A program made the translations under genes and the position numbers. Below are positions 5,801 through 12,594 of a DNA stretch of 12,594 bases, in pieces. Position 1 is the stretch's first letter, and each line of letters opens with the position of its first letter. The DNA is from Alphaproteobacteria bacterium (lineage in GTDB: Bacteria; Pseudomonadota; Alphaproteobacteria; Rickettsiales; UBA8987). Location of the stretch: assembly GCA_003531345.1 (NCBI GenBank), contig DQGZ01000111.1, positions 4,377 through 16,970 of the forward strand, given 5' to 3'. Under the pieces are notes generated by a model that saw only the letters and a program-made list of their open reading frames with translations, ran no database searches and was not told where the DNA came from.

Positions 5801-6910
5801 AAAAAAGGCGACAAGATAGAAAAAGCAAAATTATCAGAAATACCAAACGTAAAATTATTTACACTGGAAGTTGATGATGCTGGCGTAATGTCCAAGGTTA
5901 AAGAGCTGAAAGATGAATATGACAGCACTGTTAAACAGCTTGAGGAAAAACTCAATGAGCGTATTGAAAAATTACAATCAGGTGATGACCTTCCTTCAGG
6001 TGTTTTAAAAGTTGTTAAAGTTTATGTTGCGGTAAAACGTAAATTGCAGCCTGGTGATAAAATGGCGGGTCGCCACGGTAACAAGGGTGTTGTTTCCAAA
6101 ATTTGCCCCGCTGAAGATATGCCGTTCCTTGAAGATGGAACGCCTGTTGACGTGGTGTTGAACCCGCTTGGTGTGCCTTCTCGTATGAATATCGGTCAGA
6201 TATTTGAAACCCACCTTGGCTGGGCTTCTTATACTTTAGGCAAGCAAATAGGCGAAATGGTAAATGAATACCAGAACAGCAAGGGTAAAGGTAAAATATC
6301 TGATATACGTGATAAAATAGCTGATAATTATTCAAGCAATGATGACATTTCTGAAATAAAGGCAATGAATGATAATGAAGTTATTGAACTTGCTGGCAAC
6401 CTTACAAAAGGTGTTCCATTTGCAACACCAGTATTTGATGGTGCAAAGGAACAGGACATCAGTGATAAGTTGAAAAGTGCTGGTATCAGCACTTCTGGTC
6501 AGTTTAACCTTTTTGACGGAAGAACAGGTGAGAAATTTGACAGGAAAGTTACAGTAGGTATAATATATATACTTAAGCTTCACCACCTTGTTGATGACAA
6601 ACTTCACGCTCGTTCAATTGGGCCATACAGTTTAGTTACTCAGCAACCACTTGGCGGTAAGTCACACTTTGGTGGTCAAAGGTTCGGTGAGATGGAGTGC
6701 TGGGCACTTCAAGCTTATGGTGCTGCTTATACATTACAGGAGATGTTAACTATCAAGTCTGATGACGTAGTTGGCAGAACCAGAGTGTATGAATCAATAG
6801 TAAAAGGAAATCATTCTTTTGAAGCTGGTGTTCCTGAATCATTTAACGTTATGGTTAAAGAGCTTAGGTCGCTTTGCCTGAATGTAGAGTTAAAACAGAA
6901 GGAGGAATAA
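2816..6910 (+). CDS. rpoB: DNA-directed RNA polymerase subunit beta
   Basis: Beta forms one pincer of RNA polymerase and half of the active centre. At 1364 residues it has normal alphaproteobacterial length. The start [17 protein letters not shown] is typical; AGGA sits only two bases before the ATG, a poor spacing. Rifampicin cluster I ([34 protein letters not shown], from residue 511) has the sensitive-type residues D522, H532 and S537, equivalent to E. coli D516, H526 and S531. The active-site lysines lie in [18 protein letters not shown] (K1074 and K1082). The segment at about residues 960-1065, with a coiled region rich in K and E, is a shorter version of the lineage-specific insertion. 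The C-terminus [19 protein letters not shown] is complete. Translation is unlikely to be coupled to rpoC because 245 bases separate them. Confidence 0.99.
   Translation: [1364 protein letters not shown]
6899..6905 (+). promoter_or_regulatory. Perfect Shine-Dalgarno at the 3' end of rpoB
   Basis: AAGGAGG overlaps the last Lys-Glu-Glu codons of rpoB and lies seven bases before an ATG at 6913. It is the best ribosome binding site in the window, yet it serves no known gene. It might be coincidental, because AAG GAG GAA also simply encodes the polar C-terminus. It decides the start of the small frame at 6913-7143. Confidence 0.5.
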
Positions 6911-6912
6911 CA

Positions 6913-7143
6913 ATGATTTCCTCTTTCGCAAACGAACAGGTGGTTAGTGAGTCCTCTCTGATACCCCCCCAATACAAAGGCTGGCTAGCCACCTACCTGT
7001 TCTTTTTCCAGTCATTAGTATCAGTGTTTAGTGTTAGTGCGCATAGCGCTACTGAACGTTTTGTAATTCTATCTCAAAATATAAAATCACTGATACTGGA
7101 TACTGATACTAGTCACTTGCTAATCACTGATACTAATCACTAA
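6913..7143 (+). CDS. Candidate small protein (76 aa) between rpoB and rpoC
   Basis: I do not recognise this frame. It starts with ATG two bases after the rpoB stop, behind a perfect AAGGAGG at seven-base spacing, and ends at tandem TAA codons just before the rpoC Shine-Dalgarno. The peptide has a polar start (MISSFANEQVVSESS), a hydrophobic stretch at about residues 24-43 (WLATYLFFFQSLVSVFSVSA) that could span a membrane, and a C-terminus with the near-repeats ILDTDTSH and LITDTNH. Against coding: it contains two inverted repeats (6938-6994 and 7011-7140), uses CCC and CTA codons unlike its neighbours, and the terminal DTDT/TDTN repeats come from DNA repeats. It may be a chance frame through an inserted element. 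A longer start inside rpoB at 6874 is possible but has no ribosome site. Confidence 0.3.
   Translation: MISSFANEQVVSESSLIPPQYKGWLATYLFFFQSLVSVFSVSAHSATERFVILSQNIKSLILDTDTSHLLITDTNH
6938..6994 (+). repeat. Inverted repeat in the rpoB-rpoC spacer
   Basis: AGGTGGTTAG at 6938-6947 pairs with CTAGCCACCT at 6985-6994, ten pairs including one G-U, around a 37-nt loop that contains a run of seven C. The palindrome GGCTAGCC at 6983-6990 overlaps the right arm, and AACAGGT (6935-6941) and ACCTGTT (6995-7001) offer a competing seven-pair stem. There is no T run directly after the main stem (TACCTGTTCTTTTT follows), so termination is possible but weak. Confidence 0.5.
7011..7140 (+). repeat. Long-range inverted repeat with GATACT iterations, rpoB-rpoC spacer
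   Basis: The arm at 7011-7031 (GTCATTAGTATCAGTGTTTAG) and the arm at 7120-7140 are complementary at 19 of 21 positions. They enclose 88 bases that hold a smaller stem around GTGCGCATAGCGCTAC and two further copies of ACTGATACT-like sequence at about 7088-7110. The right arm ends just before TAATAAGGAG, so folding would place the rpoC ribosome site beside the base of a long stem. Its TATCAG/CTGATA vocabulary recalls the hairpin repeats after rplK and rplA. Confidence 0.65.
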
Positions 7144-7144
7144 T

Positions 7145-7150
7145 AAGGAG
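7145..7150 (+). promoter_or_regulatory. Ribosome binding site of rpoC
   Basis: AAGGAG ends five bases before the ATG at 7156 and supports that start over the internal ATG at 7171 (MFSIFNG). It abuts the base of the long inverted repeat, so its access could depend on RNA folding. Confidence 0.8.
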
Positions 7151-7155
7151 TATAT

Positions 7156-10100
7156 ATGCGTTCTGAAGATATGTTCAGCATTTTTAACGGTCAAAAGAAA
7201 AGTCAGGAGTTTGACATTCTTCAAATTTCCCTTGCGTCTCCTGAGAAGATACGCAGTTGGTCATATGGTGAGGTAAAAAAGCCTGAAACCATTAACTACA
7301 GAACTTTTAAACCTGAGAAAGACGGTTTATTCTGTGCAAAAATATTTGGTCCTATCCGTGATTATGAATGTATCTGCGGTAAGTATAAGCGTATGAAATA
7401 CCGTGGTATCGTGTGTGAAAAATGCGGTGTGGAAGTTACTACATCTAAAGTTCGCCGTGAACGCATGGGGCATATTGAGTTGGCTTCTCCAGTTGTTCAT
7501 ATCTGGTTCCTTAAATCTCTTCCTTCTCGTATCGGCTTATTGCTTGATATGGCATTGAAAGATCTTGAGAAGGTTTTATATTTTGAATCTTTCGTTGTAA
7601 CTGATTCTGGCTTATCACCGTTCAAACGTGGTGAACTTATATCAGAAGAGCAATATTACAAAGCTCAGGAAGATTTTGGTGAAGGCTCTTTCAACGCAAT
7701 GATAGGCGGTGAAGCAGTGCAATACCTGCTTAAAAACCTTGACCTTGAGCAAATGAAGGTTGATCTTCGTGCCGAACTGGTTGACTGCAAATCTGATGCG
7801 AAACGTAAAAAAATTGTTAAGCGTTTAAAACTGGTTGAGAACTTACTTGAGTCTGACAATAAACCTGAGTGGATGGTAATGGAAGTATTACCAGTTCTTC
7901 CGCCTGATCTTCGCCCACTAGTTCCTCTTGATGGTGGTCGTTTTGCGACATCGGACTTAAATGACTTGTACAGAAGGGTTATCAACAGGAATAACCGTTT
8001 AAAAAGACTTATGGAGCTTAATGCCCCTGATATTATCATCCGTAATGAAAAAAGGATGTTGCAGGAATCGGTTGACGCATTATTTGACAATGGTCGTCGT
8101 GGCAGAGTTATAAAAGATGCTAACAAGCGTCCGTTCAAATCACTTTCTGACATGTTAAAAGGTAAGCAGGGGCGTTTCCGTCAGAACTTACTTGGTAAAC
8201 GTGTTGACTATTCAGGTCGTTCGGTAATTGTTGTTGGTCCTGAGTTAAAGCTTCACCAATGCGGTATACCTAAGAAAATGGCTCTGGAATTATTCAAACC
8301 ATATATCTACGCTAAACTTGAGCAATATGGTCTGGCAACTACAATTAAAGTTGCGAAGAAAATGGTAGAAGCTGAACGCCCAGAAGTTTGGGATATTCTT
8401 GAAGAAGTTATCAAGGAACACCCAGTGCTTTTAAACCGTGCTCCTACACTTCACAGGCTTGGTATTCAAGCGTTTGAACCATTACTTATTGAAGGTAAGG
8501 CTATCCGTTTACACCCGCTTGTTTGTACAGCATTCAACGCTGACTTTGACGGTGACCAAATGGCTGTTCACGTTCCATTATCAATTGAAGCTCAGCTTGA
8601 AGCACGTATATTGATGATGTCAACTAACAACGTTCTTTCTCCTTCAAATGGTAAGCCAGTTATCGTTCCATCACAGGATATAGTTCTGGGTCTTTACTAT
8701 CTTTCATTACAGTTTGATGGTGAGAAAGGTGAGGGCAGTTTATTCAGGAATGTTGGTGAAATTCTTCATGCAGTTGAGGCTGGTGCGGTTACGCTTCACG
8801 CTAAAATAAAGTCACGTTTTGAAACGGTTGACAAGGAAGGAAATAAAATAACCCAGATAGTTGAAACAACTCCTGGTCGTATGATACTTTCTGACCTTCT
8901 GCCTAAGCATCATAAGGCTGGCTTTGAGCTGATAAATAAAGTTCTTACTAAAAAAGAAATATCTAAATTAATTGAGCAGATATACCATAAATGTGGTCCT
9001 AAGGCGTCAGTTATATTCTCTGATAAAATGATGCAGCTAGGCTTTAAATACGCATGTAAAGCTGGTATTTCATTCGGTAAGGACGATATTGTTATCCCTG
9101 AAAACAAAGATCAGATCATCGGTAAAACTGAAGGTCAGGTTCGTGAATTTGAAAAACAATATCAGGATGGTCTTATTACCAAAAAAGAGAAATACAATAA
9201 AGTAGTTGATGCTTGGTCACATTGTACTGATCAGGTTTCTAACGAAATGATGAAATATGTTAGCGGAAAAATTAAAACTGCAAACTGGAAAGATAAAACT
9301 GGTCAGAATTCTGTAAATTCAATCTACATGATGGCAGATTCAGGCGCTCGTGGTTCTGCAGCGCAGATAAAACAGCTTGCAGGTATGCGTGGTCTTATGG
9401 CTAAACCATCTGGTGAAATTATTGAGAAGCCTATTATCTCAAACTTCAAGGAAGGTCTTAACGTATTTGAGTATTTTAATTCAACCCACGGTGCACGTAA
9501 AGGTTTAGCAGATACTGCCCTTAAAACTGCAAACTCTGGTTACTTAACTCGTAGGCTGGTTGACGTTGCACAGGACGCAATAGTTAAAGAAGTTGATTGC
9601 GGCTCTAAAAATGGTCTGGTTGCTCAGGCTATCACTGAATCTGGTCAAACTATTGTATCATTGATGGATAAAATAGTTGGCAGAACTAGTGTGGTAGATG
9701 TTAAAAATCCAGTAACTAATGAGTTGATAGTTAAATCTGGTGAATTGATAACTGAAAACATTGCAGAGAAAATTGAGGCAGCTGGTATCTTGGCTGTGAA
9801 AATACGCTCTATAATCACTTGTGAAACCAAGCATGGCGTATGTGCAAAATGTTACGGACGTGACCTTGCTTCAGGGCATTTAGTAAATGTTGGTGAAGCA
9901 GTTGGTGTTATTGCTGCGCAATCAATCGGTGAACCTGGTACCCAGCTAACGATGAGAACTTTCCACATTGGTGGTGCGGCTACATCTTCTGCTGAACAGG
10001 CATCACTTGATGCAGCGTTTGACGGTAAAGTGAAAATAGAGAACCGTAATATCGTTGTGGATAGTGAAAAACGTAACGTGGTGATGAGCCGTTCTTGCGA

Positions 10101-11394
10101 AGTTGTTATCATTGATGATAAAGGCATTGAACGTGCAAGAAACAAAGTTCCATACGGTGCAAGGCTAACAGTTGATGATAACTCAAAAGTTAAAGCTGGA
10201 CAACGTATTGCAGAATGGGATCCGTACACTATTCCTATCATTACTGAGAAATCTGGTCATATAGTTTACCGTGACTTGGTTGATGGTATATCAATCAAGA
10301 AAGTTGTGGATGAAACAACAGGCTTAACTTCAAAAGTAATCACTGACTGGAAATTGTTTAAAGGCGGCTCAAACCTTCGCCCACGTGTTACATTGCGTGA
10401 TGCTGATGAGAATATCGTTTGCCTGTCAAACGGTCTTGAAGCTCGTTACTTCCTTCCTATTGATGCTATTCTTTCAGTTGAAGATGGTCAGGAAGTTCAC
10501 GCTGGTGATGTTGTTGCTCGTATTCCTAGGGAATCTTCTAAAACAAAAGATATTACTGGTGGTTTACCTCGCGTTGCAGAACTTTTTGAAGCACGTAAAC
10601 CAAAAGACCACTCTATCATTGCTGAAACTGAGGGGTATATTCAGTTTGGTAAAGATTATAAGTCTAAAACCCGTATATCAATAGTTCCTAAGGAAGCAGA
10701 TAAGCAGCCTATTGAATATATAATTCCTAAAGGTAAGCACCTTCTTGTAAATGAGGGTGACTATGTTCAGAAAGGGGATTTATTAATGGACGGCTCTCCA
10801 GTTCCTCATGATATTTTACGTATTTTGGGTGTTGAAGCTTTAACCAGATATTTAACTGAAGAGATCCAGAAAGTTTACCGCCTGCAAGGTGTAACTATCA
10901 ATGATAAACACATTGAAATAATAGTTACGCAGATGTTGCAGAAAGTAGAGATAACTGATGCTGGTGATACAACCTTCCTGCAAGGTGAAGAAACAGACAG
11001 GGAAGACCTTGACAAGGAAAATGCAAAAGTAATTGCAGAAGGTTTACGCCCTGCAAGTTTTGCACCATTACTGCAAGGTATAACTAAAGCGTCACTTCAT
11101 ACTAAGTCGGTAATTTCTGCGGCTTCGTTCCAAGAAACTACTCGTGTATTAACTGAAGCCGCTGTTTCGGGCGCAGTTGATGAATTATGGGGCTTGAAAG
11201 AGAACGTTATCGTTGGTAGGTTGATACCTGCTGGTACTGGCGCTTACCTTGCTAAAATCAAGAAAGAATCTTTAAGGCTTGATGATGCCAAAATAGCTTC
11301 TGATGTTGCAAAACTTGAAGCTAAGCACGCTGAACAAAGTGAGCCAGAGCAAGATGCTGAAAAAGCAGGCAAGAAAAAAGCAAAAACTGCTTAA
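7156..11394 (+). CDS. rpoC: DNA-directed RNA polymerase subunit beta'
   Basis: Beta' is the other polymerase pincer and holds the catalytic magnesium. At 1412 residues it is full length. The N-terminal zinc site has C72, C74, C87 and C90 (CICGKYKRMKYRGIVCEKC). The catalytic NADFDGD loop has D463, D465 and D467. The second zinc site has C815, C889, C896 and C899. The trigger loop contains MRTFHIGG (M933, R934, H937). A proteobacterial-type insertion follows the trigger loop, with repeated hybrid-motif-like segments (VKAGQRIAEWDP, VHAGDVVARIPRE, VQKGDLLMDGSP). The C-terminal omega-binding region is followed by a charged tail ending AGKKKAKTA. All key residues are present. A strong terminator follows. 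Confidence 0.99.
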   Translation: MRSEDMFSIFNGQKKSQEFDILQISLASPEKIRSWSYGEVKKPETINYRTFKPEKDGLFCAKIFGPIRDYECICGKYKRMKYRGIVCEKCGVEVTTSKVRRERMGHIELASPVVHIWFLKSLPSRIGLLLDMALKDLEKVLYFESFVVTDSGLSPFKRGELISEEQYYKAQEDFGEGSFNAMIGGEAVQYLLKNLDLEQMKVDLRAELVDCKSDAKRKKIVKRLKLVENLLESDNKPEWMVMEVLPVLPPDLRPLVPLDGGRFATSDLNDLYRRVINRNNRLKRLMELNAPDIIIRNEKRMLQESVDALFDNGRRGRVIKDANKRPFKSLSDMLKGKQGRFRQNLLGKRVDYSGRSVIVVGPELKLHQCGIPKKMALELFKPYIYAKLEQYGLATTIKVAKKMVEAERPEVWDILEEVIKEHPVLLNRAPTLHRLGIQAFEPLLIEGKAIRLHPLVCTAFNADFDGDQMAVHVPLSIEAQLEARILMMSTNNVLSPSNGKPVIVPSQDIVLGLYYLSLQFDGEKGEGSLFRNVGEILHAVEAGAVTLHAKIKSRFETVDKEGNKITQIVETTPGRMILSDLLPKHHKAGFELINKVLTKKEISKLIEQIYHKCGPKASVIFSDKMMQLGFKYACKAGISFGKDDIVIPENKDQIIGKTEGQVREFEKQYQDGLITKKEKYNKVVDAWSHCTDQVSNEMMKYVSGKIKTANWKDKTGQNSVNSIYMMADSGARGSAAQIKQLAGMRGLMAKPSGEIIEKPIISNFKEGLNVFEYFNSTHGARKGLADTALKTANSGYLTRRLVDVAQDAIVKEVDCGSKNGLVAQAITESGQTIVSLMDKIVGRTSVVDVKNPVTNELIVKSGELITENIAEKIEAAGILAVKIRSIITCETKHGVCAKCYGRDLASGHLVNVGEAVGVIAAQSIGEPGTQLTMRTFHIGGAATSSAEQASLDAAFDGKVKIENRNIVVDSEKRNVVMSRSCEVVIIDDKGIERARNKVPYGARLTVDDNSKVKAGQRIAEWDPYTIPIITEKSGHIVYRDLVDGISIKKVVDETTGLTSKVITDWKLFKGGSNLRPRVTLRDADENIVCLSNGLEARYFLPIDAILSVEDGQEVHAGDVVARIPRESSKTKDITGGLPRVAELFEARKPKDHSIIAETEGYIQFGKDYKSKTRISIVPKEADKQPIEYIIPKGKHLLVNEGDYVQKGDLLMDGSPVPHDILRILGVEALTRYLTEEIQKVYRLQGVTINDKHIEIIVTQMLQKVEITDAGDTTFLQGEETDREDLDKENAKVIAEGLRPASFAPLLQGITKASLHTKSVISAASFQETTRVLTEAAVSGAVDELWGLKENVIVGRLIPAGTGAYLAKIKKESLRLDDAKIASDVAKLEAKHAEQSEPEQDAEKAGKKKAKTA

Positions 11395-11413
11395 TGCTTC
11401 CTTTGTAGCACAT

Positions 11414-11456
11414 AGCACCCCCATCATTGTATAAATGGGGGGTGCTTAGGTTTTTT
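11414..11456 (+). terminator. Intrinsic terminator of the rpoBC operon
   Basis: AGCACCCCCAT at 11414-11424 pairs with ATGGGGGGTGCT at 11435-11446 (eleven pairs, one extra G bulged) across a 10-nt loop. Six T at 11451-11456 follow. On the minus strand there is no T run after the stem, so it acts for rpoC rather than for the converging rho gene. Confidence 0.92.
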
Positions 11457-11655
11457 GGCATAATTAAAAAATGTGGAATACTCACCTTAATCAACTATAA
11501 ATCTTATTATATTCAAACAGTACTTTACGTTCAATTTACAAAATAAATAAGCGAAAGTATGCTGACCATTGTCTTTTTGTCTTTAAAGAAAATTTTTAAG
11601 TTCCAGAGTAGGTGTGGATTCGCAGGTGCTGAATAGCGCTGTGAGTAAGAGGAGA
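11457..11655. other. Gene-free convergent spacer
   Basis: Between the rpoC terminator and the end of rho I see no open frame worth calling, no tRNA and no long repeat. It is AT-rich up to about 11600, then more mixed, with a weak stem GGTGCT/AGCGCT near 11626-11641. No clear U-tract terminator for rho was found. Confidence 0.6.
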
Positions 11656-11675
11656 GAGGCTATAATTAAAGCCTC
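11656..11675 (-). terminator. Short hairpin overlapping the rho stop codon
   Basis: GAGGCT at 11656-11661 pairs with AGCCTC at 11670-11675 across an 8-nt AT loop. In the rho direction the stem begins within the TGA stop and is followed by TCTCCTCTTACT, which is pyrimidine-rich but not a proper T run. It may protect the mRNA end or be a weak terminator. Confidence 0.35.
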
Positions 11676-12594
11676 ATTCGCTATTTGTGCTGCCACTGCT
11701 TCCGCCACGGCGAGGTTTGCCAGTAACCACTGTAACGCCTGCTTTTGGCATAGTCATTTGCGTAAAGAACTCATCATTATCTTTTGAGTCTTTAACCTTA
11801 TCCATAAGGAATTCCATGGCGTCAATAGAGCCCATAGGTGCAAGTATTTTACGCAACACCCATATTTTCTGCATCTCACCTTCGTCATAAAGTGCTTCTT
11901 CATGGCGTGTGCCTGATTTTAATATGTCTATCGCTGGGAAGATACGCTTATCAGCAAGTTTTCTATCAAGAACTATCTCACTGTTACCTGTACCTTTGAA
12001 TTCCTCAAATATCACTTCATCCATACGAGAGCCAGTATCAATAAGTGCGGTTGCTATAATAGTAAGTGAGCCACCTTTTTCAATGTTACGAGCCGCGCCG
12101 AAGAAGCGTTTCGGGCGTTGCAACGCATTTGCATCCACGCCACCAGTTAAAACCTTTCCTGATGAAGGAACAACCGTGTTATAAGCACGTGCCAGCCTTG
12201 TAATTGAGTCTAATAAAATAACTACATCTTTACCTTGCTCAACTAATCTGCGTGCCTTTTCAATGATTATTTCCGCAAGCTGAACGTGGCGAGTTGCTGG
12301 TTCATCAAAAGTTGATGAAACAACTTCACCTTTAACGCTGCGGCTCATATCTGTAACTTCTTCTGGTCGTTCATCTATCAGAAGAACTATAAGCTCACAT
12401 TCTGGGTGGTTAGTTTCAATTGATTTAGCAATTGACTGCAATAATACGGTTTTACCAGTACGGGGTGGTGCAACAATAAGCGCACGTTGTCCCTTACCAA
12501 GCGGGCAGATAAGATCTATCCCTTGCCGAAAGATTATTCTTTTCCTTTAGGGTGGTTTCCATGTTTATCTTTTTATTCGGATAAAGCGGAGTTA
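11674..12594 (-). CDS. rho: Transcription termination factor Rho, 3' part, with apparent frameshift
   Basis: Rho is a hexameric RNA-dependent ATPase that ends transcription. The start of the gene lies beyond the window. From 12592 the minus strand reads TPLYPNKKINMETTLKEKNNLSAR, the usual region before the ATPase domain, in one frame. From 12519 it continues IDLICPLGKGQRALIVAPPRTGKTVLLQ (Walker A) in another. At 12520 only one base remains of the expected valine codon of SARVIDL, so two bases seem lost. The first frame stops at 12494-12496. Downstream all is intact: LIDERPEEV, VVILLDSITR (Walker B), the loop YNTVVPSSGKVLTGG and R-loop FKGTGNSE. The protein ends with an extra tail of about 26 residues after DEFFTQM. 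The downstream frame has no ATG; a TTG at 12441 lies beyond Walker A and would not give a working ATPase. It is either a real lesion, recoding, or a sequence error close to the end of the window. Confidence 0.93.

Noticed and set aside
5440..5955. A 171-codon open frame on the minus strand inside rpoB
   Set aside because: It lies fully antisense to conserved rpoB codons, is rich in Ser, Phe and Leu as expected for a shadow frame, and shows no ribosome site or domain.
7665..8153. A 162-codon minus-strand open frame inside rpoC
   Set aside because: It is antisense to conserved beta' sequence with no start signals; a by-product of codon bias in rpoC.
11909..12184. Plus-strand open frame opposite rho
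   Set aside because: It is antisense to the highly conserved Rho ATPase domain.

Overview
The window holds the classic ribosomal-stalk/RNA-polymerase operon of a bacterium. In order on the plus strand it encodes L11 (rplK), L1 (rplA), L10 (rplJ), L7/L12 (rplL), RNA polymerase beta (rpoB) and beta' (rpoC). The 3' part of the termination factor gene rho lies on the minus strand and converges on rpoC. The base composition is AT-rich. The style of the proteins (L10 C-terminus, the beta insertions, Rho stretches such as VTDMSRSVKGEVVSSTFDEPATRHVQ) points to an Alphaproteobacterium, possibly a Rickettsiales- or Holosporales-like or other small-genome lineage. The class is fairly secure; the order is a guess.

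Layout. Bases 1-242 hold the possible tail of an upstream gene, a small terminator-like hairpin and an AT-rich leader. Bases 243-2621 carry the four ribosomal protein genes, separated by spacers of about 100 nt. Bases 2622-2815 are an attenuator-like multi-hairpin spacer. Bases 2816-6910 are rpoB. Bases 6911-7155 are an unusually long, structured rpoB-rpoC spacer that also contains a 76-codon open frame with a perfect Shine-Dalgarno sequence. Bases 7156-11394 are rpoC, followed by a strong intrinsic terminator at 11414-11456. Bases 11457-11673 have no gene. Bases 11674-12594 are the rho 3' part, incomplete at the window edge and carrying an apparent frameshift.

How the genes work together. 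L11, L10 and L7/L12 build the GTPase-associated stalk base and stalk of the 50S subunit, and L1 builds the opposite stalk. RpoB and RpoC form the catalytic core of RNA polymerase, and Rho terminates its transcripts. The proteins themselves are conventional, with the catalytic motifs and zinc ligands I checked in place.

The unusual part is the spacers. The rplK-rplA and rplA-rplJ spacers both start at the stop codon with the same 22-nt sequence, fold into about 30-bp imperfect hairpins, and end in a common ACTAACAA-containing tail before the next start codon. A diverged relative follows rplJ. The rplL-rpoB and rpoB-rpoC spacers carry other inverted and tandem repeats. I found no defence system, CRISPR array, tRNA, rRNA or transposase. 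The best leads are this spacer repeat family, the small open frame between rpoB and rpoC, and the rho frameshift.
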